Assembly (NCBI GenBank): GCA_009782175.1
Contig: WRKR01000018.1
Coordinates: forward strand, 1-54,900
From: Cystobacterineae bacterium
Lineage (GTDB): Bacteria; Myxococcota; Myxococcia; Myxococcales; Myxococcaceae
Direction: 5' to 3'
Length of the DNA stretch: 54,900 bases
Shown here: piece by piece, positions 18,259 through 26,473 of the stretch
Layout: each line of letters begins with the position of its first letter
How positions within the stretch are numbered: position 1 is the stretch's first letter
The notes under the pieces: model-generated
Told to the model about the DNA's origin: nothing
Database searches by the model: none
What the model saw: only the letters and a program-made list of their open reading frames with translations
Position numbers and translations under genes: made by a program

Positions 18259-19376
18259 GTGCCGTGGCCGTCGTCGGGGCCGGCATAGGCGGGCTGTCAA
18301 CAGCATTGGCGCTGGCTGCCGACGGGCACGAGGTGAGCGTGTTGGAGCGGGCCCCAAGCTTTAAGGCGGTGGGTGCCGGGCTCATTCTCACCCCCAACGC
18401 TGTGCAGTCGCTCGCCCGGCTCGGCATAACGCTGGGTGCCGAGGGGCAGGTGCTGACGCGGATTGAGTTATGCGGCCGGGGCGGGCGTCCGCTCAGCACC
18501 CTCCACCTGGAGCGCCTCGCCTGCACCTATGGCCCAAGCTATGCGCTCGCCCGGCCCAAGCTGCACGCGCTTTTGGCCAAGGCTTTGCCTCCTTCGGTGG
18601 AGGTGCTGCTTGGCACGCAAGTTATGGCAGTCCGTGAGTCCGGCCAGGCGGTAAATGTCAGCTGGTCCGGAGGCGAGCGGCGTTTCGAGGTGGTGGTTGC
18701 GGCGGATGGGCTGCGCTCAGAAGTACGCAGGGCGCTTGGCGGGTCGGGGCGGCTGCGCTATGCACACAACACCTGTTGGCGCGGCATTATGCCGTTGGAA
18801 GCGGTGGGCTCAGTGGCGGTAGAGTCCTGGGGTGAGGGCAGCCGCATAGGCATAGTCCCACTCGGAAATGCTCAAGTTTATTATTATCTGGTCCGCGTCT
18901 CTCCTCAGGGAGCTCAGCCTCCGGCCTCGGTGGAAAAACTCCAAGCCCTCTTCGCCGGCTATGGGGGGACGGCCGGGCGCTTGGTGGAAGCGCTCTCGCA
19001 GCTGCCGCCGCTGTACAACGAGCTATTTGAGCTTGACAGGCCGTTTTGGGGGCGGGGCCGAGTGCTGCTTTTGGGCGATGCTGCCCACGCTATAACGCCA
19101 AACCAGGGGCAGGGCGCGGCCATGGCCATTGAGGATGCGCTCGCCCTCACGCGCGCACTGCGGGCCGGGCCGGACGAAGCACTGGGGCGCTACCGGGCGC
19201 TCCGCGAGCGACGGGTACGGCGGGTGCAGTTGGCCTCGCGCCGCATAGGCACCCTGGCCAACCTGCGCGGCCCCGGCATTGCAGCGGTGCGGGAAGCGCT
19301 GATGCGGCTTTCCCCAGCAAATGCCTCCACGGCAGTGATGCGGCGACTTATTGCCGCCGGTTTGCCGCCCCCCTGA
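18255..19376 (+). CDS. FAD-dependent monooxygenase (aromatic hydroxylase type)
   Basis: 373 residues of the UbiH/salicylate-hydroxylase class A flavoprotein monooxygenase fold, using NAD(P)H and O2. 'VVGAGIGGLSTALALAADGHEVSVLER' (split: GxGxxG at about 8-13, ribose-binding Glu at the end of the second strand) binds FAD. A mid-chain 'VVVAADGLRSEVR' is the DG motif, and 'LLLGDAAHAITPNQGQGAAMAIEDA' holds the GD motif. GTG start at 18255 inside the tetR stop. Like tetR it is clearly GC-richer than the surroundings and uses some TAC tyrosine codons, which ClpA here avoids. The likely role is hydroxylation of, or resistance to, an aromatic compound; the substrate cannot be told. Confidence 0.9.
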   Translation: MSAVAVVGAGIGGLSTALALAADGHEVSVLERAPSFKAVGAGLILTPNAVQSLARLGITLGAEGQVLTRIELCGRGGRPLSTLHLERLACTYGPSYALARPKLHALLAKALPPSVEVLLGTQVMAVRESGQAVNVSWSGGERRFEVVVAADGLRSEVRRALGGSGRLRYAHNTCWRGIMPLEAVGSVAVESWGEGSRIGIVPLGNAQVYYYLVRVSPQGAQPPASVEKLQALFAGYGGTAGRLVEALSQLPPLYNELFELDRPFWGRGRVLLLGDAAHAITPNQGQGAAMAIEDALALTRALRAGPDEALGRYRALRERRVRRVQLASRRIGTLANLRGPGIAAVREALMRLSPANASTAVMRRLIAAGLPPP

Positions 19377-19432
19377 GGCCTCAACCCAACGCCCACAAGA
19401 ATAAGAGAGTCAGCAGCGAAGGGGGGGGTTGT

Positions 19433-20707
19433 CTATAGGCGCGCATAGCGTTTTCCGGGTTTTTGCACCACCCTCCCCGAAAGCTCCAACTCACAAAGCA
19501 CACCCAAGAGGCCCGCGGAATCCATGCCGGTTGTGGCCAGCAACTCTTCAAAGAGGCACTCTGTTTTGAGTTGTTCCAGCACATGGCGCGCCTCTTCGCT
19601 GAGTATTTCAAGGGCCTCCTCATTTTCGGCGGGCTTCTCTCTCTGCTTTTCCGCTCCCTCACAAACAAAAGAGGTATTCTCAAAAGCGACGCATTCCATT
19701 TTTCCCTCTCTCTCTGGGGAGAGGAAAAAGGGAGCAGCGCTCTCCTCCCCTTTCAGTGGAAGAGGAGAAACATGGGCTTCCCCTTGGGCCCGCGGAAAAA
19801 GGGAAAAGTGTGGAAGCTTTTGAGCAGGCGGGAGCGGCAGAGAGAGTGAGCTGATAATTTCATCGGGGTTTTGGGCCAGGTGGGCTTCTTTTTTTTTCAA
19901 GAGCTGCAAACACCCCTCGGTTTGGGGGTTGTTTATTTCTCCAGGCAATACCCACAAGGGGCGCCATTGCTCGAGGGCATAGCGGGCCGTAATAAGGCTT
20001 CCGGATTTGAGGGGTGCCCGCAGTACCACCACGGCATCTGCCGAGGCAGAAATGAGGCGGTTTCGGCGGGGGAAGGTGCTTTTGTCGGACTGTACTCCCG
20101 GCGGATATTCCGTAAAATAAGCCCCGCCTTTGCACATGCATTTTTCCCAAAACTCCCTCTGGGAAAAGGCCAGACAATCCAGGCCGCAACCCACAAAGGC
20201 CCAGGCCTTCCCCGCCACCCCCATGGCGGCCCGCAGGCAGATCTGATCGACCCCATCGGCTGCCCCGGAAACCACCAGGGCTCCCGCCTGGGCTATGCGC
20301 GCAGCAAACCAGCTTGCCGTCGGCAGGAAAGAGGCCTCCGGATATCGCGTACCCACCATGGCTATTTTGGGGGTGGCCACAGCAGAAGTATCCCCCCAGG
20401 CAAAGAGGACGGGGGGAACATCCCCCAGCACCTCCAGGCCTGCCGGGAAACCCTCCTCCCCGCGAAACAGCAGCTGCATATGAGAGCGCTGCGCCTCCTC
20501 CTGCACGCGCTCCCCCATGTCCTGCAAACTCAAATGTTGCGGAAAGCTCAAAGCCAACCCTGAGGGCAAGGCCAAAGTATTCAGCCATTTTTTGCATGGC
20601 AGCTTTGCAATTTCCCCAAGCGGAGCAACGGCCTGAAGCTTTCTCAACCGCACCGCCCCAAAGCCGCGCACACTCCACAAACCCAACAACGCCAGACGTT
20701 CGCTCAC
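19433..20707 (-). CDS. dprA: DprA, DNA-processing protein of natural transformation
   Basis: Loads RecA onto incoming single-stranded DNA. 424 residues, GTG start at 20707. The N-terminal helical region (1-80) is followed by the Rossmann-like DprA domain with 'MVGTRYPEAS', 'LVVSGAADGVDQICLRAA', 'AFVGCGLD', 'FPRRNRLISASADAVVVL', 'GSLITARYALEQWRPLWVLPG' and 'GCLQLLKK'. A long low-complexity linker (about 285-365) precedes the C-terminal winged helix, which is the part duplicated as a pseudogene next to trmFO. The usual topA neighbour is absent between dprA and trmFO. Confidence 0.93.
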   Translation of the reverse strand: MSERLALLGLWSVRGFGAVRLRKLQAVAPLGEIAKLPCKKWLNTLALPSGLALSFPQHLSLQDMGERVQEEAQRSHMQLLFRGEEGFPAGLEVLGDVPPVLFAWGDTSAVATPKIAMVGTRYPEASFLPTASWFAARIAQAGALVVSGAADGVDQICLRAAMGVAGKAWAFVGCGLDCLAFSQREFWEKCMCKGGAYFTEYPPGVQSDKSTFPRRNRLISASADAVVVLRAPLKSGSLITARYALEQWRPLWVLPGEINNPQTEGCLQLLKKKEAHLAQNPDEIISSLSLPLPPAQKLPHFSLFPRAQGEAHVSPLPLKGEESAAPFFLSPEREGKMECVAFENTSFVCEGAEKQREKPAENEEALEILSEEARHVLEQLKTECLFEELLATTGMDSAGLLGVLCELELSGRVVQKPGKRYARL

Positions 20708-21012
20708 ACAGCTTTGTTAACACAACAAGCCCAAGGCATGTGGTTTTTTCTGTTGAAGGCATGAGGCTCCACAAAGGAGCCATGGAAACCCACATGGAAA
20801 CTCACATGGAAACTTATAGGCCAGACCGTTTTCAAACATGGGCTTGCTGTTTTCCCGTAACACCTGTGTCCCTCCATCGTCTGAAAGGGTGGTGAGTTGT
20901 TGCGAGTTATGGCGTGAGTTATGGCTTTTGCCATCTTCGCTGTTTGAAGGGCGGTTTGGGGTGCAGGGCTTTCATTGTGGAAATTGTTTTTTCTTCTCAA
21001 GAGGAGTTTAGA
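20708..21012. other. Divergent intergenic region dprA / Sel1 gene
   Basis: No gene is supported in these 305 bases. They must hold both promoters. At about 20778-20815 the 12-base unit ACATGGAAACYC occurs three times in tandem. No riboswitch or RNA gene is recognised. Confidence 0.5.
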
Positions 21013-22185
21013 TTGAAACCTATTCAACCATGGGGGTTGGGAGTTTGTCTGTTTTTATGTCTGCCCGGTTTTATGAGAGCGGAGGCTAAAAACAATTCAA
21101 ATGCAGCTGAAAACAATAAAAGCTCTGTGGAGCAGCTGACAAAAGCCGCACAGCAGGGGGAGGCAGAAGCTCAATCCATGCTTGGCCTCATGTATTTTGA
21201 AGGCCGGGGTGTTCCGCAGGACTATAAAAAAGCCCTGGAGTGGTTTTCAAAAGCCGCAATGCAAGGGTTTGCTCCGGCCCAAGGCAAGCTCGGTTCCATG
21301 CATATGAATGGTCGTGGCGTTCCGCAGGACGAAAAAAAGGCTTTGGAATGGCTCACAAAAGCTGCAGTGCAAGGGTTTGCTCCCGCTCAAAGCAACCTTG
21401 CACTCATGTATAGCAACGGCCTTGGTATAGCTCAGGACGACAAACTGGCTTTTGAGTGGTATAGCCAAGCTGCAAGCCAGGGGCTTTCTGAGGCTCAATT
21501 TAACCTTGGCCACATGTACCTCAATGGCCATGGCACCCCCAAGGACAGCAAAAAAGGGGTGGAGTGGCTTGAAAAAGCCGCAAACCAAGGAAATAGACGT
21601 GCTCAATTTAACCTTGGGGAAATATATTATACAGGCCGGGAGAGCATTCCTCAGGACTATAAAAAAGCTTTTGAGTGCTTTTCAAAAGCCGCACAGCAGG
21701 GGGAGGCAGAAGCTCAATCCATGCTTGGCCTCATGTATGGCGAAGCTCAAGGTGTCTCTCAAAATTATGAGGCAGCCGCCCAGTGGATAGAAAAGGCTGC
21801 GGCTCAGGGTTTTGCTCCGGCCCAATATAACCTGGGCGCCATGTATGCCTTTGGCCGTGGTGTAGCTCAAAGCAGCCCAACAGCTGTGCAGTGGTTTGAA
21901 AAAGCCGCAGCGCAAGGGTTTCTTCAGGCTCAAATCAACTTGGGCATGCTTTATTATCATGGCGCTCCCCTCATGGCTCAGGACTATAAAAAAGCTGCCC
22001 AGTGGTTTGAAAAAGCCGCAGCCCAAGCGTTTGCTCCAGCCCAATATTATTTAGGCGAAATGCACCTCCATGGAAAAGGTGTCCCTCAAAACCAGAAAAA
22101 AGGCTGCGCGTTGTTAAATGCCTCGGCCCAGCAGGGTTTTCCCCAAGCCATGGAGTTGCACAGCAAGGCCTGCCCCAAGCAATAA
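21013..22185 (+). CDS. Secreted Sel1-repeat protein
   Basis: 390 residues from a TTG start at 21013, chosen because GAGGAG lies 6 bases upstream and a signal peptide ('GLGVCLFLCLPGFMRAEA') begins right there; the upstream ATG at 20914 would bury it. After a short Asn-rich linker come nine Sel1-like repeats of 36-37 residues of the form A-x-A-Q-x-x-L-G-x-M-Y-x-x-G-x-G-V-x-Q-D-x-x-K-A-x-x-W-x-x-K-A-A-x-Q-G, then a partial tenth. Such TPR-like solenoids act as protein-protein scaffolds, often in the periplasm. Several repeats are nearly identical at DNA level, suggesting recent internal duplication. The partner is unknown. Confidence 0.92.
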   Translation: MKPIQPWGLGVCLFLCLPGFMRAEAKNNSNAAENNKSSVEQLTKAAQQGEAEAQSMLGLMYFEGRGVPQDYKKALEWFSKAAMQGFAPAQGKLGSMHMNGRGVPQDEKKALEWLTKAAVQGFAPAQSNLALMYSNGLGIAQDDKLAFEWYSQAASQGLSEAQFNLGHMYLNGHGTPKDSKKGVEWLEKAANQGNRRAQFNLGEIYYTGRESIPQDYKKAFECFSKAAQQGEAEAQSMLGLMYGEAQGVSQNYEAAAQWIEKAAAQGFAPAQYNLGAMYAFGRGVAQSSPTAVQWFEKAAAQGFLQAQINLGMLYYHGAPLMAQDYKKAAQWFEKAAAQAFAPAQYYLGEMHLHGKGVPQNQKKGCALLNASAQQGFPQAMELHSKACPKQ

Positions 22186-22243
22186 AAAAACAGGCCCCAA
22201 AAACGGCCCCGCATTCCCTGCGCCAGGCCGGCAAGAGAGCCAT

Positions 22244-22294
22244 GGCTCATTCATAAATGGCTCATTTATAAACCCAGGCTCATTTATAAACCCA
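22244..22294. repeat. 18-bp tandem repeat at the toxin gene 3' end
   Basis: GGCTCATTTATAAACCCA occurs twice in tandem (22259-22276 and 22277-22294) after a diverged 15-base copy. The last unit carries the toxin stop codon, so the repeat extends the 3' end of that gene into the gap. Confidence 0.85.
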
Positions 22295-22835
22295 GCAGCT
22301 TGCGCAGTGCGGGCTTGGGCCAGTGGGTGCTGGGAAACATTCCTGTATATGCATTCTCCTTGCTGCAAACAAGCGTGGGCATAACGGAGTTGTCATAAAT
22401 GAGGATTTTGTCACACAGCTTCAGCAGTTGCGGCAGAAGTGCCAGTGCGCGGTGAAAACGGGCCCTTATTTTGTCCTCCGGCACCTCATGCCCTCCGGCT
22501 GCATGGCGCGCTTTAACGCGGGCAACATTAATGTCCTCGTTGCAGGTCAGCACATAGATGCATTGTATCTCATAGCCGCGTTTTTTCGCTTCTTTTAACA
22601 GCAGCAAATTCCGCTCAGTGGATAAAACGGTTTCAAATGAAAAGTCCGCGCCCTTGTCCAGAAGGTTTTTTCGGAGCATTTCTGCCTGGTTGGCAGCTTC
22701 AAGGTGGCTTAGGCCATGTTTCTTTTTAAGGTCGTCCGCGTTGACATAAACGCCGAATGCAGGGAGGCTTCGCGTGAGTGTGGTTTTCCCGGAGCCATTG
22801 GGGCCTGCAAAGGCCAGCACAACGGGTTTGCGCAT
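22284..22835 (-). CDS. Zeta-toxin-like P-loop kinase
   Basis: 183 residues from the ATG at 22835, one base after the antitoxin stop. Walker A 'AGPNGSGKTT' lies near residues 9-18, followed by 'VNADDLKK', 'FSFETVLST' and an Arg-rich lid ('RVKARHAAGGHEVPEDKIRARF'). These features match the COG4185/zeta-like family, whose studied relatives phosphorylate UDP-N-acetylglucosamine or related sugars and poison the cell wall. Downstream of a RHH-type antitoxin gene, it is probably the toxin of a type II module. The exact substrate is not predictable from sequence. Confidence 0.85.
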   Translation of the reverse strand: MRKPVVLAFAGPNGSGKTTLTRSLPAFGVYVNADDLKKKHGLSHLEAANQAEMLRKNLLDKGADFSFETVLSTERNLLLLKEAKKRGYEIQCIYVLTCNEDINVARVKARHAAGGHEVPEDKIRARFHRALALLPQLLKLCDKILIYDNSVMPTLVCSKENAYTGMFPSTHWPKPALRKLLGL

Positions 22836-22836
22836 G

Positions 22837-23190
22837 TTATGGCCTATGGATATATTCCCGCAACCCGTCGGCAAACTCTAAATAGGCTTGTTGTTTTTCC
22901 GGATCATAATGCGCGGTTGGGAGTTTTTGTCGCTGGTTTTCTTCAAGCTGGCTTTGGACTGCGGCCTGAAAAGCGCTGCTCACTTCAGCGGGCAAATGGC
23001 CTGTCCCAAAACCGGCATTTTTCGCACTGACAGAGAAGGGAATGGCAGACTCGTCCACCGCTTTGCGCAAAAAAACGTTGAGTGCGGTTGTCATGTTCAT
23101 TCCCAAGCGCTCAAACAGCGTTTCAGCACGCTCCTTCAGCCCTTTTTCAATGCGTATGGTCACCCGCACATCACTTTGCGCTTTCATCAC
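22837..23190 (-). CDS. RelB/DinJ-type ribbon-helix-helix antitoxin
   Basis: 117 residues. The N-terminal half 'VRVTIRIEKGLKERAETLFERLG' leading to 'MTTALNVFLRKAVDESAIPF' is the ribbon-helix-helix pattern of RelB/DinJ antitoxins, which bind their own promoter. The C-terminal half is acidic and probably wraps the toxin. The gene precedes the zeta-like kinase by a single base, so they form one operon. Pairing of a DinJ-like antitoxin with a zeta-like kinase rather than a RelE/YafQ nuclease is the unusual point. A second ATG follows immediately at 23187. Confidence 0.82.
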   Translation of the reverse strand: MMKAQSDVRVTIRIEKGLKERAETLFERLGMNMTTALNVFLRKAVDESAIPFSVSAKNAGFGTGHLPAEVSSAFQAAVQSQLEENQRQKLPTAHYDPEKQQAYLEFADGLREYIHRP

Positions 23191-23704
23191 CGCATCTCCT
23201 CTCTAATGCCTTCTTCTTTCATATGCCATGCTTGCCAAAATTTCAACCCGTAGATGGCTGCTGTATGCATTTTGGTGTATACCTTGCATCCTTGGTGCTT
23301 CTCTTCAAACAAGCTAGACCCAACACGCTTGGCTTTTTTGAAAGCAAACGCCCTCCATGCTCCCCACCGCGCACCCCCCCCAGGGTGCTCCCCACCACCG
23401 CCATTCGCTGCATGTGCGTTTCAGACCCATCCCCCTCTGAAGCCCATAACAAAACTCTATGTGCTGAAAATCACATTTTATGAAACAATTTTATAGAGTT
23501 ATATGGCTTGTTTTTAGATTATCTGTATCTTTCTTGCAAAGTTGCTAAAGCTTGAAGAAAAAATTTTAAACATATAAAATAACTGAATATTTTTTTCATA
23601 CCGGGCGGGGGTTTTGAAGCCAGCGAAAGCTTGCCAACGCTCCGCTCTGTGGATGTCTATTTATCCATGTCTATTGAAGAGGGAGCAACTCAAGGCAACA
23701 GGCT
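23191..23704. other. Intergenic region with no supported gene
   Basis: 514 bases between the antitoxin start and the stop of the downstream DUF4386 gene. The left part must contain the toxin-antitoxin promoter. The part from about 23470 to 23620 is strikingly A/T-rich. No RNA, repeat or intact gene is recognised; the open frames here lack family sequence. Confidence 0.4.
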
Positions 23705-24421
23705 CTAAACTGCTGGTTTCAATGGGGGAATTCCCGCTTTTCTGCCTTGGACAAGAAGCCAAATGGGCAACAATATTTCCAGCCAACCCACGTAGTTCGT
23801 CACAACAGTCGTGTTATAGCCGGAAATAAGAATTTGACTAAAACCGTCAAACAAATAGCCGGCAGCGGCAAAAATCAACGCAATGCCAAGCCATTTTTTG
23901 ATATATAAAAACAGATAGCCGCGCAGCAGCAGATGAATGCCAAATAGGATGAAGCCGGCTTGCCATGCCCAATGGAAAGCATCTATCGCCGTTGCGGCCT
24001 GAGCATGAAATAGGCTTGCGTTAAATGACAAATCTGCCACGGCGCGGTTTGCCATATGGAGCAAATCCGTCAGGTTTTTTATCGACAACAGCCCAACGAC
24101 AACATGCATGAGGCCAAATAAAAGTGCAAGAAATGATATGCTTTTGCTTGTGAGTTTTAAAAAATAATACAGGGCCCAAAACACAAAAATATCCGCTATA
24201 AAATTGAGCAGCAAAAGGCAAATGGCCATGCGAAATGCTTGCTCTGACGCCATAACATTGCCGAAGGCTAAAGCCGCATCTCCTGTGCCCATAATTCCAG
24301 GCAGCACACCGAAAAAAACCGCTGATGCCACAATAATGTTGGCCAACAAGGCCATGGCCGCAACAATGGCCGCCTTGCTTTGAGTTAATTCCAATGAAGG
24401 GGGAGGGGCTCTATTGCTCAT
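23705..24421 (-). CDS. DUF4386-family membrane protein 2
   Basis: 238 residues from ATG 24421, which overlaps the end of the preceding gene by 11 bases; a longer frame to 24484 lies wholly inside that gene. Six to seven hydrophobic segments, with 'LLNFIADIFVFWALYYFLK' and 'FHWAWQAGFILFGIHLLLRGYL' as the most family-like parts, fit the DUF4386 family of inner-membrane proteins of unknown function. It is translationally coupled to a second DUF4386 gene, so the two may form a heteromer. Confidence 0.75.
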   Translation of the reverse strand: MSNRAPPPSLELTQSKAAIVAAMALLANIIVASAVFFGVLPGIMGTGDAALAFGNVMASEQAFRMAICLLLLNFIADIFVFWALYYFLKLTSKSISFLALLFGLMHVVVGLLSIKNLTDLLHMANRAVADLSFNASLFHAQAATAIDAFHWAWQAGFILFGIHLLLRGYLFLYIKKWLGIALIFAAAGYLFDGFSQILISGYNTTVVTNYVGWLEILLPIWLLVQGRKAGIPPLKPAV

Positions 24422-25040
24422 CTGTCCTTGGCTCCTTTTCAGAAAATCCTTTAGCAAAAAGCCAGACTGGGAAGGCCAACTCAAACAATCCGCCTGGTAT
24501 AAAAAACAGAATGCTCAGCGTCGACAGGCCCAAAAAGGCCAGCCATCCGCTCATAAACAAGGCCATATAGCCCACCATTCCCAAAAGGGAAAGCATGGGT
24601 GGAATAGCGCGGCTTTTAAATAAAACCCAGCAAAACAAGATGCTTCCTGCGCCTAACACCACCATCGCCAGTTGAAAAAGAATCACCCTGAAGCTCATGA
24701 ATGCCTTGCCTGTTAAATATGACACTTCGGGACTGAAAAGCGGCAATAGCGCGCACGCGGAGGCAATCAACAACAGCACAGACTCAAAGACTCTGGACGC
24801 AACATAAGCAAGCGAAGCCAACTCATTGTGTTTTTTCAAAATGGGGAAAAGCAATATGGCAATGCCCACAACAGTGGCAGAGTTAATAAATTCCAAAAAT
24901 ACGCCGAAGATGAGTTGCTTTGAAACCTCATTTGAAATGTCATCATCCAACGACGAAGTGATCAGATGGCTGCCCAGCGAATAAGAGCCCATCGCCAGCA
25001 AAAATAAAATGCCGATGGCTATGCTTTGTTTTTTATACAT
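24411..25040 (-). CDS. DUF4386-family membrane protein 1
   Basis: 209 residues with about six transmembrane helices. 'GSHLITSSL', 'SATVVGIAILLFPILKKHNE' and 'ASRVFESVLLLIASACALL' are typical of DUF4386. No catalytic motif is present. First of a two-gene unit; the 155 bases upstream form the divergent promoter region shared with the serpin gene. Function unknown. Confidence 0.75.
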   Translation of the reverse strand: MYKKQSIAIGILFLLAMGSYSLGSHLITSSLDDDISNEVSKQLIFGVFLEFINSATVVGIAILLFPILKKHNELASLAYVASRVFESVLLLIASACALLPLFSPEVSYLTGKAFMSFRVILFQLAMVVLGAGSILFCWVLFKSRAIPPMLSLLGMVGYMALFMSGWLAFLGLSTLSILFFIPGGLFELAFPVWLFAKGFSEKEPRTDEQ

Positions 25041-25213
25041 TGTTTAAAGCAAAGTAGCACGCGCATTGCCCATTCCGGCAGATAAATGAACTTATATGCA
25101 GAACTTGCATAACAAAAAAATCTGCGTTGCGTCTGGAGAAGGCTGATGATAAAAAGGTGCCTTAAACTGCAAACCGCAGCTCAAAGAGGGGTTCAATGAA
25201 AATAAGAGGTTCA

Positions 25214-26473
25214 ATGAAAATAAAGCGCATATCTGCTTTTCTGCTGCTCTCAAGCCTCGTCATGCTCTCTGGAGCATGCACAAAAGAGAATGACAACCAG
25301 ATCAACGCGGTCGATCTGATGAGCGGAATATTGCCCAACAAAACAGAGGGAAAAGCTGCGGATACCCTGTTCATTGAGAATTCGGCGGATTTTTTTGTTC
25401 AACTCTTTAAAAATACAATTAACCTTAAAGACAAAAAAAACGCCCTCATCTCCCCTGTTTCTGTTTGGCTTGCGCTCTCAATGACAGCCAATGGTGCCGA
25501 TAACAACACTTTGTCAGAAATGGAAAAAGTGCTTGGCGGAAGCATTCCCATTTCTGAGTTAAACCGTTATATATACACTTATGTTAATGGATTGCCCAGT
25601 GAGGAAAAATCCAAATTGCACATTGCCAACTCCATTTGGTTCAAGGAAGGTTTTCAAGTTAACAATAATTTTTTGCAAGTCAACGCTGACTATTTTGGCG
25701 CCAAGGCTTATCAGTCAGCATTCGATGACATGACACTGAAAGACATCAATCTATGGGTGAAGCTCAATACTTATGGAATGATTGATGAAATATTGGATGA
25801 AATCCCTCGAGAGGCAATACTCTATCTGATCAACGCCGTTGCCTTTGATGCTGAATGGAAAAATATATATAATAAAACTGCAGTCGGCAAAGGTGAATTT
25901 AACAATATGGATGGTGAAAAACAAACAGTGGACTTTATGGCTTCAGAAGAAGGTGTCTATGTGGAGGACAATCAGGCCACTGGGTTTATAAAGCCATATG
26001 TTAATGACACATATAGCTTTGTGGCTTTGCTGCCCAAGGAAGGTGTTTCAATTGAAAGTTATATTGCCTCACTTTCAGGAGCTGGGTTTATGGACACCCT
26101 GAAGAATGCTCAACAGGAAACGGTCACGGTGCGCTTGCCAAAATTCTCTTATCATTATGGGATAACCATGAATGATGCCTTAGAAGCCCTTGGCATGCCT
26201 GAGGCTTTTGACGGGGAAAAAGCCGACTTTAGCAAAATGACGGCTCTCTCAATGAAAAACCTCTATATCTCAAAAGTTTTGCACAAAGCATTCATCGAAG
26301 TCAATGAGCGCGGCACCAAGGCTGGAGCGGCTACGGCTGTTGAAATACGGCCAGCGTCAATGCCTCCACCTCCTAAAAAAGAAGTTATTTTGGAGAGGCC
26401 TTTTGTTTATGCCATTGTCGACAATACGACAAAACTTCCTATTTTTATGGGGGTTGTGCTCACCCTTGAATAG
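25214..26473 (+). CDS. Serpin lipoprotein (serine protease inhibitor)
   Basis: 419 residues from ATG 25214; an ATG at 25196 in the same frame is equally usable because the ribosome site plus start was duplicated. The signal ends at 'MLSGAC', so it is a lipoprotein. The rest is a complete serpin: 'NALISPVSVWLALSMTANGA' at the shutter, 'LHIANSIWF', 'LYLINAVAFDAEW', 'YSFVALLPKEG', a hinge 'NERGTKAGAATAVEI' with the small residues needed for loop insertion (so probably inhibitory), a loop with 'RPASMPPPP', and the C-terminal 'RPFVYAIVDN...PIFMGVV'. The cleavage residue is probably Ala, Ser or Met of the loop, which would favour elastase- or subtilisin-like targets. The coding DNA is more A/T-rich than the neighbours, suggesting transfer. 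It overlaps the convergent gene by 14 bases. Confidence 0.93.
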   Translation: MKIKRISAFLLLSSLVMLSGACTKENDNQINAVDLMSGILPNKTEGKAADTLFIENSADFFVQLFKNTINLKDKKNALISPVSVWLALSMTANGADNNTLSEMEKVLGGSIPISELNRYIYTYVNGLPSEEKSKLHIANSIWFKEGFQVNNNFLQVNADYFGAKAYQSAFDDMTLKDINLWVKLNTYGMIDEILDEIPREAILYLINAVAFDAEWKNIYNKTAVGKGEFNNMDGEKQTVDFMASEEGVYVEDNQATGFIKPYVNDTYSFVALLPKEGVSIESYIASLSGAGFMDTLKNAQQETVTVRLPKFSYHYGITMNDALEALGMPEAFDGEKADFSKMTALSMKNLYISKVLHKAFIEVNERGTKAGAATAVEIRPASMPPPPKKEVILERPFVYAIVDNTTKLPIFMGVVLTLE

